Shown: positions 32,574 through 42,247, counted from the first letter of the stretch. The stretch is DNA of 64,000 nucleotides from Flavobacterium sp. Root901 (GCF_001429765.1 NZ_LMJB01000010.1:250588-314587); one strand, 5' to 3'. Made by a program: numbers and translations. The notes: generated by a model from the sequence alone, not told the origin.

Positions 32574-33590
32574 TTAGATCGCTGATTTAACAGTTTTGAT
32601 AATTCTTGCAGCAATTTTGTATGGATCTCCGTTTGAAGCTGGTCTTCTGTCTTCCAGCCATCCTTTCCATCCTTTTTGAACAGTCATCAAAGGAATTCTG
32701 ATAGAACATCCTCTGTCTGAAACTCCATAAGAGAAATCGTGGATAGAAGCAGTTTCATGTTTACCAGTTAAACGCTGGTCGTTGTAAGCTCCGTAAACCG
32801 CGATGTGCTCAGCAGTAACAGGACGGAAAGCTTCACAAATTCTTTCGTAAGTTGCCTGATCTCCACATGTTCTTAATACAGTGTTAGAGAAGTTAGCATG
32901 CATTCCGGAACCATTCCAGTCTGTATCTCCAAGAGGTTTTGGGTGATATTCAATATAGTAACCATATTTCTCAGTCAAACGGTCTAATAAGTAACGGGCA
33001 ACCCAGATTTCATCTCCGGCTTTTTTAGCTCCTTTAGCGAATAATTGGAATTCCCATTGTCCGCAGGCAACCTCCTGGTTAATACCTTCAAAGTTGATTC
33101 CTGCAGCGATACATAAATCAGCGTGTTCTTCTACTAATTTTCTTCCGTGAGTGTTTTTTCCACCTACAGAGCAGTAGTACATCCCTTGTGGAGCAGGGTA
33201 TCCTCCAACAGGGAAACCAAGTGGAAGTTGTGTTTTAGTATCCATAATGAAATACTCTTGTTCGAATCCAAACCAAAAATCGTCATCTTCATCATCAATT
33301 GTAGCTCTACCGTTAGAAGGGTGTGGTGTTCCGTCAGCATACATAACTTCAGACATTACTAACCATCCGTTGATACGTGTTGGATCTGGATAAATTGCAA
33401 CAGGAACTAAAAGACAGTCAGAAGAACCACCTTCAGCTTGTTTTGTTGACGAACCATCAAATGACCAATTTCCAAGTTCTTCTAATGTTCCTTTGAAATT
33501 TTCGTGCTCTTCAACTTTAGTTTTACTTCTTAGATTTTGAGTTGGTTCGTATCCATCTAACCAAATGTACTCTAACTTAATTTTAGCCAT
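32574..33590 (-). CDS. glnII: Glutamine synthetase, class II
   Basis: 338 residues, ATP-dependent formation of glutamine from glutamate and ammonium. It is of the short eukaryote-like GSII class (GSI is ~470 and GSIII ~700 residues). Signatures are 'WSFDGSSTKQAEGGSSDCLL', 'FGFEQEYFIMD' and 'GDTDWNGSGMHANFSN', plus the phosphate-binding 'HDFSYGVSDRGCSIRIP'. It is divergent from the class III gene at 34019. Its -7 box is at 33629-33636. Confidence 0.95.
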   Translation of the reverse strand: MAKIKLEYIWLDGYEPTQNLRSKTKVEEHENFKGTLEELGNWSFDGSSTKQAEGGSSDCLLVPVAIYPDPTRINGWLVMSEVMYADGTPHPSNGRATIDDEDDDFWFGFEQEYFIMDTKTQLPLGFPVGGYPAPQGMYYCSVGGKNTHGRKLVEEHADLCIAAGINFEGINQEVACGQWEFQLFAKGAKKAGDEIWVARYLLDRLTEKYGYYIEYHPKPLGDTDWNGSGMHANFSNTVLRTCGDQATYERICEAFRPVTAEHIAVYGAYNDQRLTGKHETASIHDFSYGVSDRGCSIRIPLMTVQKGWKGWLEDRRPASNGDPYKIAARIIKTVKSAI

Positions 33591-33628
33591 AATAATATAA
33601 ATTTATTTTTTTTGTTTTTTCGCTGGGT

Positions 33629-33636
33629 CAAATATA
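33629..33636 (-). promoter_or_regulatory. -7 box of the GSII gene
   Basis: TATATTTG on the minus strand, 38 bp before the GSII ATG. No clear -33 TTG. Confidence 0.5.
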
Positions 33637-33961
33637 GATTTATTTTTTTAGTCCTAAAAATTAGGGGGCTATTTTGTTTATCGAAGTATAATTTTTTTGA
33701 GAAGCGCAATTTTGACAGGGGTATATTCTAAAAAAAGCAATTTTAAATACTTAAAAAAAATAAATTCGTAAAAATAAGGGTAAGTTTTTGAATTTTAAGG
33801 TTAAGGAATTATGAAAAAATGTTTATTTAATGAATAATACTGAGGTTTTTTGTTATATTTCTTTACAACGCAATGACTATTCTTTAAAAAAGGCTTTATA
33901 TGTTGAAAATTTCGCTTATAAAATTCTCTCTTATAAGTTTAAAAAAGGGGCTTTTATTGTT

Positions 33962-33969
33962 TATATTTG
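33962..33969 (+). promoter_or_regulatory. -7 box of the GSIII gene
   Basis: TATATTTG, 49 bp before the GSIII ATG. No clear -33 TTG, as for the divergent GSII gene. Confidence 0.5.
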
Positions 33970-34018
33970 TTCCTCATTTTTTTAATGAAAATTTTTACGA
34001 ATTTTTAAAATTACATAC

Positions 34019-36208
34019 ATGTCAACATTACGTTTCCAAGCTTTAAAAGAAGCTTCTACAAGAAAGCCGGTACACTTTGAAGAAATTGATAAGAAATCAA
34101 ATCTTTTTGGATCAAATGTGTTTAATGAAAAAGCAATGAAGCAGTTTTTAACTTCGGATGCTTTAAAAGGAGTGAGAGATGCCATACAACACGGAACGAA
34201 AATAGAAAGAAAACTGGCAGATTACATTGCCATGGGAATGAAAGAATGGGCATTGTCAAAAGGCGTAACACATTATACACACTGGTTTCAGCCTTTAACC
34301 GGAACTACTGCAGAAAAACATGATGCTTTTTTTGAAACCTCGTATGACGGAAGCGATCCTGTAGAGAAATTTGGCGGAGCACAATTAGTGCAGCAGGAGC
34401 CGGATGCCTCAAGTTTTCCAAATGGCGGAATCAGAAATACTTTTGAAGCCAGAGGTTATACAGCCTGGGATCCAACTTCGCCAGCCTTTATATATGGTAC
34501 AACTTTATGTATTCCGACAGTATTCATTGCTTACACGGGAGAAGCTTTAGATAATAAAATACCTTTATTAAGAGCCTTGTCGGCAATTGATGAAGCGGCT
34601 ACGGAAGTGTGTAAATACTTTGACAAAAACGTAAAAAAAGTAACAGCAACTTTAGGATGGGAGCAGGAATATTTTCTTATTGATAAAGCTTTGGCAAATT
34701 CACGCCCGGATTTAATGATGACTGGAAGAACTTTATTAGGACATACGTCTGCAAAAGGACAGCAGTTAGACGATCATTATTTCGGATCAATCCCAACCCG
34801 CGCCCTTACTTATATGAGAGATTTGGAACAGGAATGTATGTTGTTGGGAATTCCGGTAAAAACACGTCATAACGAAGTAGCACCAAATCAGTTTGAGTTG
34901 GCACCTATTTTTGAAGAAACCAATTTGGCAGTTGACCACAACTCTTTATTAATGGATGTGATGCAGAGAGTCGCAGAACGTCATGACTTTAAAGTATTAT
35001 TTCACGAAAAACCTTTTAAAGGAGTAAACGGTTCCGGAAAACACAATAACTGGTCATTAGCAACAGATACCGGAGTTAATTTATTGAGTCCGAGCAAAAC
35101 TCCAATGAGCAACTTACAGTTTTTGACTTTCTTTATAAATACTATTAAAGCGGTAAACGATAACGAAACTTTATTAAGAGCTTCTATCGCAACAGCCAGT
35201 AACGATCACAGGTTAGGGGCAAACGAGGCACCGCCGGCCATTATGTCGGTTTTTATTGGAGCACAGCTTACAAAAGTTTTATCTGAGTTAGAAAGTGTTA
35301 CAACAGGAAAACTTTCTCCGGAAGAAAAAACAGATCTTAAATTAAACGTTGTTGGTAAAATTCCAGATGTATTATTAGACAATACAGACCGTAACAGAAC
35401 TTCGCCTTTTGCCTTTACAGGAAATAAATTTGAGTTTAGAGCCGTTGGATCCAATTCAAATTGTTCCAATGCAATGACAACTTTAAACGCTATTGTGGCA
35501 AAACAATTAAAAGATTTTAAGAATGAAGTCGAAAACCTGATCGAGTCAAAAGACATGAAAAAGGACGATGCTATTTTTAATGTTTTAAGAGAATACATCA
35601 AACAATCTAAAAAAATCCTTTTTGAAGGCGACGGTTACAGCGAAGCCTGGGAAAAAGAAGCAGCAAAAAGAGGTTTAAGTAATTTTAAAACAACTCCGGA
35701 AGCTATTAAAGCTAAAGTTTCAAAACAAGCATTGGATTTATTTGCTGAATTAGGAATCTTTAATCATGTAGAAGCCGAAGCGCGTTACGAAATCGAATTG
35801 GAAGAATACACTAAAAAAATCCAGATTGAAGGAAGAGTTTTAGGAGATATTTCGAGAAATCACGTAATTCCAACCGCAATTCGTTATCAAAATACATTGA
35901 TTGAAAATGTAAAAGGATTAAAAGAAATTTTTGGAAAAGAATTTGAAACAATTGCCAGAGAACAAATTGTCCTTATTAAAGAAATATCAGGCCATATTGA
36001 AGGGATCAATTCTAAAGTTTTGGCCATGACCAATGAAAGGAAAAAAGCAAACCAGTTGACCGATGCCCAAAAAATGGCCGAAGCCTATTGCAATAAAGTA
36101 AAACCATATTTTGAAGATATTCGAAATCACTGCGATAAACTGGAACTTTTGGTTGATGATGAAAGCTGGACTTTAACAAAATACAGAGAGTTATTGTTTA
36201 CTAAATAA
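34019..36208 (+). CDS. glnN: Glutamine synthetase, class III
   Basis: 729 residues, the long hexameric/dodecameric GSIII class. Motifs are 'THYTHWFQPLTGTTAEKHDA', 'FPNGGIRNTFEARGYTAWDP', the catalytic 'WEQEYFLI', 'RHNEVAPNQFELAPIFEETN', 'HEKPFKGVNGSGKHNNWS' and 'NDHRLGANEAPPAIMSVFIG'. It is full length. It shares the upstream region with the divergent GSII gene, so the two are probably regulated together by nitrogen status (inference). Terminator at 36243-36269. Confidence 0.97.
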   Translation: MSTLRFQALKEASTRKPVHFEEIDKKSNLFGSNVFNEKAMKQFLTSDALKGVRDAIQHGTKIERKLADYIAMGMKEWALSKGVTHYTHWFQPLTGTTAEKHDAFFETSYDGSDPVEKFGGAQLVQQEPDASSFPNGGIRNTFEARGYTAWDPTSPAFIYGTTLCIPTVFIAYTGEALDNKIPLLRALSAIDEAATEVCKYFDKNVKKVTATLGWEQEYFLIDKALANSRPDLMMTGRTLLGHTSAKGQQLDDHYFGSIPTRALTYMRDLEQECMLLGIPVKTRHNEVAPNQFELAPIFEETNLAVDHNSLLMDVMQRVAERHDFKVLFHEKPFKGVNGSGKHNNWSLATDTGVNLLSPSKTPMSNLQFLTFFINTIKAVNDNETLLRASIATASNDHRLGANEAPPAIMSVFIGAQLTKVLSELESVTTGKLSPEEKTDLKLNVVGKIPDVLLDNTDRNRTSPFAFTGNKFEFRAVGSNSNCSNAMTTLNAIVAKQLKDFKNEVENLIESKDMKKDDAIFNVLREYIKQSKKILFEGDGYSEAWEKEAAKRGLSNFKTTPEAIKAKVSKQALDLFAELGIFNHVEAEARYEIELEEYTKKIQIEGRVLGDISRNHVIPTAIRYQNTLIENVKGLKEIFGKEFETIAREQIVLIKEISGHIEGINSKVLAMTNERKKANQLTDAQKMAEAYCNKVKPYFEDIRNHCDKLELLVDDESWTLTKYRELLFTK

Positions 36209-36216
36209 TTTTATTT

Positions 36217-36316
36217 AGCCACGAATTACACGAATTAATTTCAAAAATCATCCATAATGGATGATTTTTGTTTTGTATGAATAAAAATTAGTGAAAATTA
36301 GTGTAATTCGTGGCAA
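36217..36316. repeat. Inverted ACGAATTAC array around the GSIII terminator
   Basis: Left arm AGCCACGAATTACACGAATT (units ACGAATTAC, ACGAATTAA), central hairpin, right arm AGTGTAATTCGTGGCAAAC. Same inside-out architecture as the RAGNNNCT arrays. Confidence 0.85.
36243..36270 (+). terminator. Terminator of GSIII
   Basis: AAAAATCATCC / GGATGATTTTT stem with an ATAAT loop, then a T-run, enclosed by the ACGAATT inverted repeat. Confidence 0.85.
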
Positions 36317-36337
36317 ACTTTTTTTAAAAAAAGGGAT

Positions 36338-36345
36338 TATCTTTG
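36338..36345 (+). promoter_or_regulatory. -7 box of the purM-type gene
   Basis: TATCTTTG fits TANNTTTG, 26 bp before the ATG at 36372, right after the repeat arm. Confidence 0.5.
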
Positions 36346-36371
36346 CACCACATCAACACAAACTAATTTTC

Positions 36372-37550
36372 ATGAGTTCAGATTCTAGCAAAAGATATGC
36401 ACAAAGAGGTGTTTCGGCATCAAAGGAAGACGTACATAACGCTATAAAAAATATTGACAAAGGATTATTTCCACAGGCATTCTGCAAAATTGTTCCGGAT
36501 TATTTAACACAGGACAACGACCATTGCTTAATCATGCATGCAGACGGAGCAGGTACAAAATCGTCTTTGGCTTACATGTACTGGAAAGAAACCGGAGATC
36601 TTTCTGTGTGGAAAGGAATTGCTCAGGATGCTTTAATCATGAATATTGACGATTTGCTATGTGTTGGCGCAACAGATAATATTTTGCTTTCTTCAACCAT
36701 TGGAAGAAATAAAAATTTAATTCCGGCTGAAGTTATTTCGGCAATTATCAACGGAACAGAAGAATTAATCAACGAATTAAAATCTTTTGGCGTTACGATT
36801 CATTCAACCGGAGGAGAAACTGCAGACGTTGGAGATGTTGTTCGTACAATTATTGTTGATTCTACCGTAACGGCCAGAATGAAACGAAGTGATGTTGTAG
36901 ATAATGCCAATATTAAAGCAGGAGACGTAATTGTTGGTTTAGCTTCTTTCGGTCAGGCTTCTTATGAAAAAGGGTATAACGGAGGAATGGGAAGCAACGG
37001 ATTAACTTCTGCTCGTCATGACGTTTTTGGCAAATATTTAGCAAAAAAATATCCGGAAAGTTACGACGCTGCTGTTCCGGAAGAATTAATTTATTCAGGT
37101 CAGGTAAATTTAACGGATGAAGTTGAAAACAGTCCGATTAACGCGGGTCAGTTAGTACTTTCACCAACCAGAACTTATGCGCCAATTATCAAGAAAATTT
37201 TAGATAAATACACTCCAAAAGATATTCACGGAATGGTGCATTGCAGTGGTGGTGCGCAGACTAAAATTTTACATTTTGTTCAAAATTTGCATATCATAAA
37301 AGACAATTTATTTCCGGTTCCGCCATTGTTTAAATTGATTCAGGAACAATCAAAAACCGACTGGAAAGAAATGTATCAGGTTTTCAACTGCGGCCATCGT
37401 ATGGAAATTTACGTTCCTGAAAACATTGCACAAGACATTATAGAAATTTCAAAATCTTTTAATGTCGATGCACAAATCGTTGGTAGAGTAGAAGCTTCAG
37501 ATTCTAAAAAGCTGACAATTATAAGCGAATACGGAACATTCGAATATTAA
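36372..37550 (+). CDS. purM: Phosphoribosylformylglycinamidine cyclo-ligase-like (AIR synthase)
   Basis: 392 residues from MSSDSSKRYAQRGV; the longer frame from 36291 runs through repeat and promoter sequence. PurM fold with 'YAQRGVSASKEDVHNAI', 'IMHADGAGTKSSLAYMYWKE', 'STGGETADVGDVVRTI', 'GDVIVGLASFGQASYEKGYN' and 'GMVHCSGGAQTKILHF'. It makes AIR from FGAM in purine synthesis. It is longer than E. coli PurM (~345) but of the usual length in Bacteroidetes, where annotations often say only AIR synthase. It is unlinked to other pur genes here. Confidence 0.85.
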   Translation: MSSDSSKRYAQRGVSASKEDVHNAIKNIDKGLFPQAFCKIVPDYLTQDNDHCLIMHADGAGTKSSLAYMYWKETGDLSVWKGIAQDALIMNIDDLLCVGATDNILLSSTIGRNKNLIPAEVISAIINGTEELINELKSFGVTIHSTGGETADVGDVVRTIIVDSTVTARMKRSDVVDNANIKAGDVIVGLASFGQASYEKGYNGGMGSNGLTSARHDVFGKYLAKKYPESYDAAVPEELIYSGQVNLTDEVENSPINAGQLVLSPTRTYAPIIKKILDKYTPKDIHGMVHCSGGAQTKILHFVQNLHIIKDNLFPVPPLFKLIQEQSKTDWKEMYQVFNCGHRMEIYVPENIAQDIIEISKSFNVDAQIVGRVEASDSKKLTIISEYGTFEY

Positions 37551-37558
37551 TTTTTTTC

Positions 37559-37621
37559 TGTAGAGATGCACAGCAGTGTATCTTTCGTAATGTTAGACGC
37601 ACTGTTGTGCATCTCTACAAT
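37559..37621. repeat. Palindromic GTAGAGATGCACAGCAGTG element
   Basis: TGTAGAGATGCACAGCAGTG and its near-complement CACTGTTGTGCATCTCTACA make a ~20-bp stem with a ~22-nt loop, filling the gap between two plus-strand genes. A dispersed intergenic repeat that may also form RNA structure in the operon transcript. Confidence 0.85.
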
Positions 37622-37641
37622 TAATCATAAACACCAATATT

Positions 37642-37998
37642 ATGTACGAATTGCTTTTTTGGAGATATTTAGACGAAATTTACCTCAATAATCAAGAAGT
37701 TTATGAAGCTCTTCTTGAAAAAGAAGAAGTGGAAGGTCTGGCTGTTCTTCAAATTGAAGTAATTATAAACAGAATCAATTCAGTCTTTTCAGAATGGGAA
37801 AGAGTGGATGAAAACAGCTGGAAAAATCCAAAAGGAAAAGGCGCATTTCAGGTAGTTACAACTCCACAAAGCGTAAAAATTGACTGCTACGGAACAGAAG
37901 GAAAAACCATGAACAAATTAGTTGATATCATGGAAGAATTCAAATGTCCGCTTTACGATCCGCAGGTTCCGGAGCGTTATGACGAAATGAGTGAATAA
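37642..37998 (+). CDS. Small conserved-looking protein, unknown function
   Basis: 118 residues (MYELLFWRYLDEIYLNNQEV), acidic, no signal or membrane segment. Ends 'LVDIMEEFKCPLYDPQVPERY'. I recognise no family. It follows the purM-type gene by 91 bp with a palindrome between and is on the same strand, so it may be co-transcribed. Codon use is normal. Confidence 0.75.
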   Translation: MYELLFWRYLDEIYLNNQEVYEALLEKEEVEGLAVLQIEVIINRINSVFSEWERVDENSWKNPKGKGAFQVVTTPQSVKIDCYGTEGKTMNKLVDIMEEFKCPLYDPQVPERYDEMSE

Positions 37999-38098
37999 GG
38001 TTTTTTGTTTCATGTTTGAAGTTTCAAGTTTGGCGAAATGAGAATCTAATTTTAATTCTGTTTAACCAAAAAGCGTGAGCGAAAAGAGCGATCGGCTC

Positions 38099-38325
38099 AA
38101 TGAATATTGTAGGGCCGGATTTTAATCCGGTTTTTTTATATAAAATTCCCAAATAAAAAAGAGCCAGCGGCTCGACTCATTTTTTCAGTTTTATATGATC
38201 CGTTGCTACAATATTGTCCATTCCTACGGAACCCCTTAATTGTTGCGTTTTTCGTTTTACAACGTATTAATCCCGAAGTGTCGGGACATTGCTGCAATAT
38301 TATCCGTTCCTATGGAACTTTCAAT
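38099..38325. repeat. Cluster of dispersed intergenic repeat fragments
   Basis: Contains GTAGGGCCGGATTTTAATCC (fragment like 25439), then two inverted or direct copies of CTACAATATTGTCCATTCCT and CTGCAATATTATCCGTTCCT with a following ACGGAAC/ATGGAAC. No ORF. The 37999-38360 gap holds nothing else. Confidence 0.65.
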
Positions 38326-38360
38326 TGGAATTTGGAATTAAAAAAATTTGGAATTTAATC

Positions 38361-38984
38361 TTATCCATCTTTCAAAAGCAAATTTTGTTCTTTTCTGATT
38401 TTTGCAGTCAATTGATCGATATAAGTTTTTATTTTTTGAGGAAGTGAATTCCAGTTTTGATCTTTTTTAAAACTTCTGCAGTCATCCAAATCACATTCTA
38501 CAGCTCGAATAACATATTTTTTATTGTTGTAAATTGTAATAATTTTTACGCGTTTAATTTCATCATCTTCAGTTCTTGTACCGTAAACAATAATTGGCTC
38601 GATATAACCATCGCCATCAAGATCTTTTGTACTGCAGTATTTTGTCCAAAACCAAATATTCGTTTCTTTCGGAACAGAATCTTCTAACAGGTCATTAATT
38701 TTCCATTTTTCGAGAAAACCGCCGTGATCATTCCTACCGCAAATCGCCTGAATTTTAGTATTCAGCGTGTCTTTTTTAGAAATAACTTTTTGATTTTCTG
38801 TTAAAATTAAATCATAAACTCCGCCTTTGTCTTTATATTCAAATGCTTTGTAAATTGGGAAATCTGCCAGCTTATCTAGTTCTCTTTGAACGATTTGTTC
38901 TTTGTCTAATTTGTAGCTTTCAGTTTTTTGAGAAAAGGCAGATAAAGAATATATAAGGAATAGGAGAGTAGTTATTTTTTTCAT
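38361..38984 (-). CDS. Secreted protein with a DxDGDG calcium-type motif, unknown function
   Basis: 207 residues with a signal peptide (TTLLFLIYSLSAFS). The mature part has 'STKDLDGDGYIEPIIVYGTR', where DLDGDGYIEP is a calcium-loop pattern as in EF-hand or dockerin-like and VCBS-like repeats. Three Cys occur (CGRNDHG, CSTKD, CDLDDC). It resembles M949_RS01915-type surface proteins of Riemerella, but I am not sure. Function unknown. Confidence 0.7.
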   Translation of the reverse strand: MKKITTLLFLIYSLSAFSQKTESYKLDKEQIVQRELDKLADFPIYKAFEYKDKGGVYDLILTENQKVISKKDTLNTKIQAICGRNDHGGFLEKWKINDLLEDSVPKETNIWFWTKYCSTKDLDGDGYIEPIIVYGTRTEDDEIKRVKIITIYNNKKYVIRAVECDLDDCRSFKKDQNWNSLPQKIKTYIDQLTAKIRKEQNLLLKDG

Positions 38985-39101
38985 TCGGCAGTAATTTTAG
39001 TATTTCAAAGATATTCAAATGGTATTTAGTTTAAAATTAAAATTTTTTAAAACTATATTTTATCGTAATTTTCTGAACTAAACTATTACTCAAAATACCG
39101 G

Positions 39102-41432
39102 ATGAATATTTTACAAAAACCTGCTTTTATTATTTGTTTTGGAGTTTTAATGCTAGCTTTTACAGCAAATACAAATGCTCAGAAAAAAGAAAATAACCTC
39201 AAAAATTTAGTCCAATATGTTGACCCAATGATTGGTACCGCAAAAATGGGACATACCTATCCCGGCGCAACAGTTCCTTTTGGAAGCGTACAATTAAGTC
39301 CTGAAACGGATACAATTGCCTACAGTTTAAACGGAAAATATAACGGTGAAGTTTATAAATACTGCGCCGGATATCAGTATGAAGACAAAACGATTGTAGG
39401 TTTCAGCCACACACATTTCAGCGGAACAGGACATTCTGATTTGGGAGATTTCCTCATTATGCCCACAACCGGAAAATTGCAGTTGAATCCCGGAGTGGCT
39501 TCAAAACCTTTATCAGGATATCGATCTGCATTTTCGCATTCAACAGAAAAGGCAGAACCTGCGTATTACAGCGTTCTTCTTGAAGATCATAATATTAAAG
39601 CCGAATTGACCGCAACAACAAGAGTGGGAATGCATCAGTATACTTTTCCAAAATCAGATGAAGCGCATATCATTCTCGACTTAACTTCAGGCATTTATAA
39701 TTATGATAAAAAGAATGTCTGGACTTTTGTGCGTGTAGAAAATGATACGTTAATTACAGGTTATCGCCAGACAAACGGCTGGGCGAGAACCAGAACGGTT
39801 TATTTTGCCATGTCTTTTAGTAAACCAATTAAAAGCTACGGACAGGCAGCACAGGAAAAAAGTGTATACAGAGGTTTTTGGGGAAGATTCGATCAGACCA
39901 AAAATTTTCCTGAAATGGCAGGACAAAACTTAAAATTGTTTTTTGATTTTGACACAAATGAAGGCGAAAAAATCAAAATAAAAATGGCTTTGTCGCCTGT
40001 AAGTTCTGCAGGGGCATTAGAAAATATGAAAAAAGAAATTCCGGATTGGGATTTTGAACGTGTTAAAAAGCAGAGCCAGGAAATATGGAATAAGGAGCTG
40101 AGTAAAATTCAGGTTGAAACTATTCAAAAAGAAGATTTGATCAACTTTTACACCGCAATGTATCATGCCTTTTTAGGTCCGACCGAGTATATGGATCTGG
40201 ACGGAAATTATAAAGGCCTGGATATGAATGTTCACAAAGCCAGTAATTTTACTAATTATACCAGTTATTCTTTATGGGATACTTACAGAGCTTTGCATCC
40301 GTTATTTAATATAGTGCAGCCAAAACGAAACTCAGATATGATTAATTCGATGCTGGCACATTCAGATCAAAGTGTGCATAAAATGCTGCCTATCTGGTCG
40401 CATTATGCCAACGAAAACTGGTGTATGATTGGTTATCATTCCGTTTCGGTGATTGCCGATGCGATTGTAAAGGGAAATATAAATTTTGATGCTGAAAAAG
40501 CGCTTCAGGCTTGTGTTAATACGGCTAAAGTTGCATACTTCGACGGACTGGAATATTATATGAAAAAAGGATATGTTCCCGAAGATAAAAATGGTTCATC
40601 GGTTTCTAAAACTTTAGAATATGCTTATGATGACTGGGCAATTGCGCAGGCTGCGAAAAAATTGGGCAAAACAGAAATTTATAATGAATTTATCGAAAGA
40701 TCAAAGAATTATAAAAATGTTTACGACGATAAAACAGGATTTATGCGTCCGAAATTAAACGACGGAACTTTCAAAAAAGAATTTGATCCGCTTGACACAC
40801 ACGGACAAGGATTTATCGAAGGAAACTCGTGGAACTATAGTTTGTACGTTCCGCAGTATCCGGCTGAAATGATTAAAATGATGGGCGGAAATGAGAAATT
40901 TAAAATTCGTTTAGATTCGTTATTCAACATGCACTTGCCGGATAAATACTTTGAAAATACGGAAGATATTACAAGAGACGGAATCATTGGGAATTACGTT
41001 CACGGAAATGAGCCTTCACATCATGTTGTTTATTTGTACAACTGGACAGATTCGCCTTGGAAATCACAAGATAAAATAAGAATGATTCTTAAAAAGATGT
41101 ACCGGAATGGTGCTGATGGCTTAGGAGGGAACGATGATTTCGGACAAATGAGTGCGTGGTATATTTTCAGCAGTTTAGGATTTTATCCTGTTGCGCCGGG
41201 GTCTGACGAATATGCTTTGGGAAGTCCATTGGTTAAAAAAGCAATTTTTAATTTAGAAAACGGAAAAACTTTTGAAGTAGAAACTGTTAATCAATCGGAT
41301 AAAAATGTGTTTGTGAGTAAAGTACTGTTGAACGGTAAGCCATTAGACAGACAGTTTTTAAAACATGCCGATATTATAAATGGAGGAAAAATTACTTTTT
41401 ATATGAGTGCGAAACCGAATAAAAAGTTATAA
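39102..41432 (+). CDS. GH92 family alpha-mannosidase
   Basis: 776 residues, signal peptide MNILQKPAFIICFGVLMLAF ending NTNAQ. GH92 enzymes are calcium-dependent exo-alpha-mannosidases that invert configuration, usually acting on N-glycan mannose. Motifs: 'YVDPMIGTAKMGHTYPGATV', 'FSHTHFSGTGHSDLGDFLIM', 'GNEPSHHVVYLYNWT' (general acid Glu) and 'GGNDDFGQMSAWYIFSSLGF' (base Asp). It is full length. It stands alone without susC/susD, so it is not in a PUL here. Confidence 0.95.
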   Translation: MNILQKPAFIICFGVLMLAFTANTNAQKKENNLKNLVQYVDPMIGTAKMGHTYPGATVPFGSVQLSPETDTIAYSLNGKYNGEVYKYCAGYQYEDKTIVGFSHTHFSGTGHSDLGDFLIMPTTGKLQLNPGVASKPLSGYRSAFSHSTEKAEPAYYSVLLEDHNIKAELTATTRVGMHQYTFPKSDEAHIILDLTSGIYNYDKKNVWTFVRVENDTLITGYRQTNGWARTRTVYFAMSFSKPIKSYGQAAQEKSVYRGFWGRFDQTKNFPEMAGQNLKLFFDFDTNEGEKIKIKMALSPVSSAGALENMKKEIPDWDFERVKKQSQEIWNKELSKIQVETIQKEDLINFYTAMYHAFLGPTEYMDLDGNYKGLDMNVHKASNFTNYTSYSLWDTYRALHPLFNIVQPKRNSDMINSMLAHSDQSVHKMLPIWSHYANENWCMIGYHSVSVIADAIVKGNINFDAEKALQACVNTAKVAYFDGLEYYMKKGYVPEDKNGSSVSKTLEYAYDDWAIAQAAKKLGKTEIYNEFIERSKNYKNVYDDKTGFMRPKLNDGTFKKEFDPLDTHGQGFIEGNSWNYSLYVPQYPAEMIKMMGGNEKFKIRLDSLFNMHLPDKYFENTEDITRDGIIGNYVHGNEPSHHVVYLYNWTDSPWKSQDKIRMILKKMYRNGADGLGGNDDFGQMSAWYIFSSLGFYPVAPGSDEYALGSPLVKKAIFNLENGKTFEVETVNQSDKNVFVSKVLLNGKPLDRQFLKHADIINGGKITFYMSAKPNKKL

Positions 41433-41451
41433 GTTATAAGTGCAGGCAGGC

Positions 41452-41600
41452 ATTGTCACCCTGAGCGAAGCCGAAGGGCTGTTAGATGTAAAGGGCTTCG
41501 GGTTCGTTCAGCCTGACAACAAAAATTCAGGAAAATTTGTGTAATTCGTGGCAAAAAAACAAATAGAATGGAGCTTCGACTTCGCTCAGCCTGACACAAA
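41452..41600. repeat. GAGCGAAGCCGAAGG and TTCGTGGCAA dispersed repeats
   Basis: TGTCACCCTGAGCGAAGCCG, then AAGGGCTTCGGGTTCGTTCA and CTTCGACTTCGCTCAGCCTG, with TGTGTAATTCGTGGCAAAAA between. Single or paired arms of two families also seen at 53622 and 36217. Short tandem noncoding repeats; no ORF in 41433-41709. Confidence 0.8.
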
Positions 41601-41633
41601 GGATAACTCCTGATAAAGGAACAAAATTAAATT

Positions 41634-41665
41634 GTGGAAAATTTGTGCAATTCGTGGCAAAACAA
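41634..41665 (+). repeat. ACGAATT-family single arm
   Basis: AAAATTTGTGCAATTCGTGG, the right-arm form of the repeat at 36217, just before the next gene. Confidence 0.7.
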
Positions 41666-41709
41666 TTAAAAACTTCACGAAATTTGCACTTCAAATAAAG
41701 AAACGAAAT

Positions 41710-42153
41710 ATGAAAATAAACTTAAAATCAGGAATTGATAAACTGCTTTTCGGAATGAAGCAGAACGATGTTACAGCTGTTTTTGGAAAACCTGATAAAA
41801 ACTATAAAGACGAAGATGACAATGTGATCTTTGTTTATAATAAACACAAAATCAGACTTACATTTTATGAAGAAGAAGATTTAAAACTAGGCTATCTTGT
41901 CGCTTCAAGTACTGATTTAGAAGTTTTTGGATTTAAAATAATCGGACGAAATATTGCTGATGTTAAAAAAGATTTTGCTGCAAAAGGTATTACAAAATAC
42001 AATCAGGAAACTTTTGATACTTTCGAAAACTATTTCAACGAAGACAATTGGTTTATACTACAAACAGAATTTGATGAAGTGGTGAAATTCGAAATTGGTG
42101 CCATTATCAATAACAAAGACGAATTTGACTGGAAATTTCCGGTAAAAAAATAA
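41710..42153 (+). CDS. Small protein with a BamE-like N-terminal motif, unknown function
   Basis: 147 residues from MKINLKSGIDKLLFGMKQND (the frame from 41632 runs through repeat sequence and is rejected as start). 'GMKQNDVTAVFGKPDKNYKD' resembles the G-x-t-xxxVxxxlGxPd motif of BamE/SmpA-like domains, but there is no signal peptide. Then 'IGRNIADVKKDFAAKGITKY' repeats the same idea. Probably cytoplasmic. Function unknown. Confidence 0.7.
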   Translation: MKINLKSGIDKLLFGMKQNDVTAVFGKPDKNYKDEDDNVIFVYNKHKIRLTFYEEEDLKLGYLVASSTDLEVFGFKIIGRNIADVKKDFAAKGITKYNQETFDTFENYFNEDNWFILQTEFDEVVKFEIGAIINNKDEFDWKFPVKK

Positions 42154-42193
42154 GCATTAATTGCAGTAAAAGTCATCTAAAACTTTTTAGAGC

Positions 42194-42228
42194 ATAAAAA
42201 ACCGACAATCAATTGTCGGTTTTTTTTA
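42194..42228. terminator. Bidirectional terminator between convergent genes
   Basis: AAAAACCGACAAT / ATTGTCGGTTTTT stem between the 41710 gene and the M61 protease. Confidence 0.88.
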
Positions 42229-42247
42229 TTAATTATGATTTAAAAGA

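Larger units (their letters stand above)
33591..34018. other. Divergent promoter region of the two glutamine synthetases
   Basis: 428 bp, strongly AT-rich, with no ORF. It contains the two -7 boxes listed separately and repeated CTTATAA motifs near 33915-33937. I see no NtrC-type or other known operator. Confidence 0.5.

Noticed and set aside
32402..32614. Minus-strand 70-codon ORF after GSII
   Set aside because: It spans the GSII terminator and the 3' end of GSII, which is better explained as non-coding.
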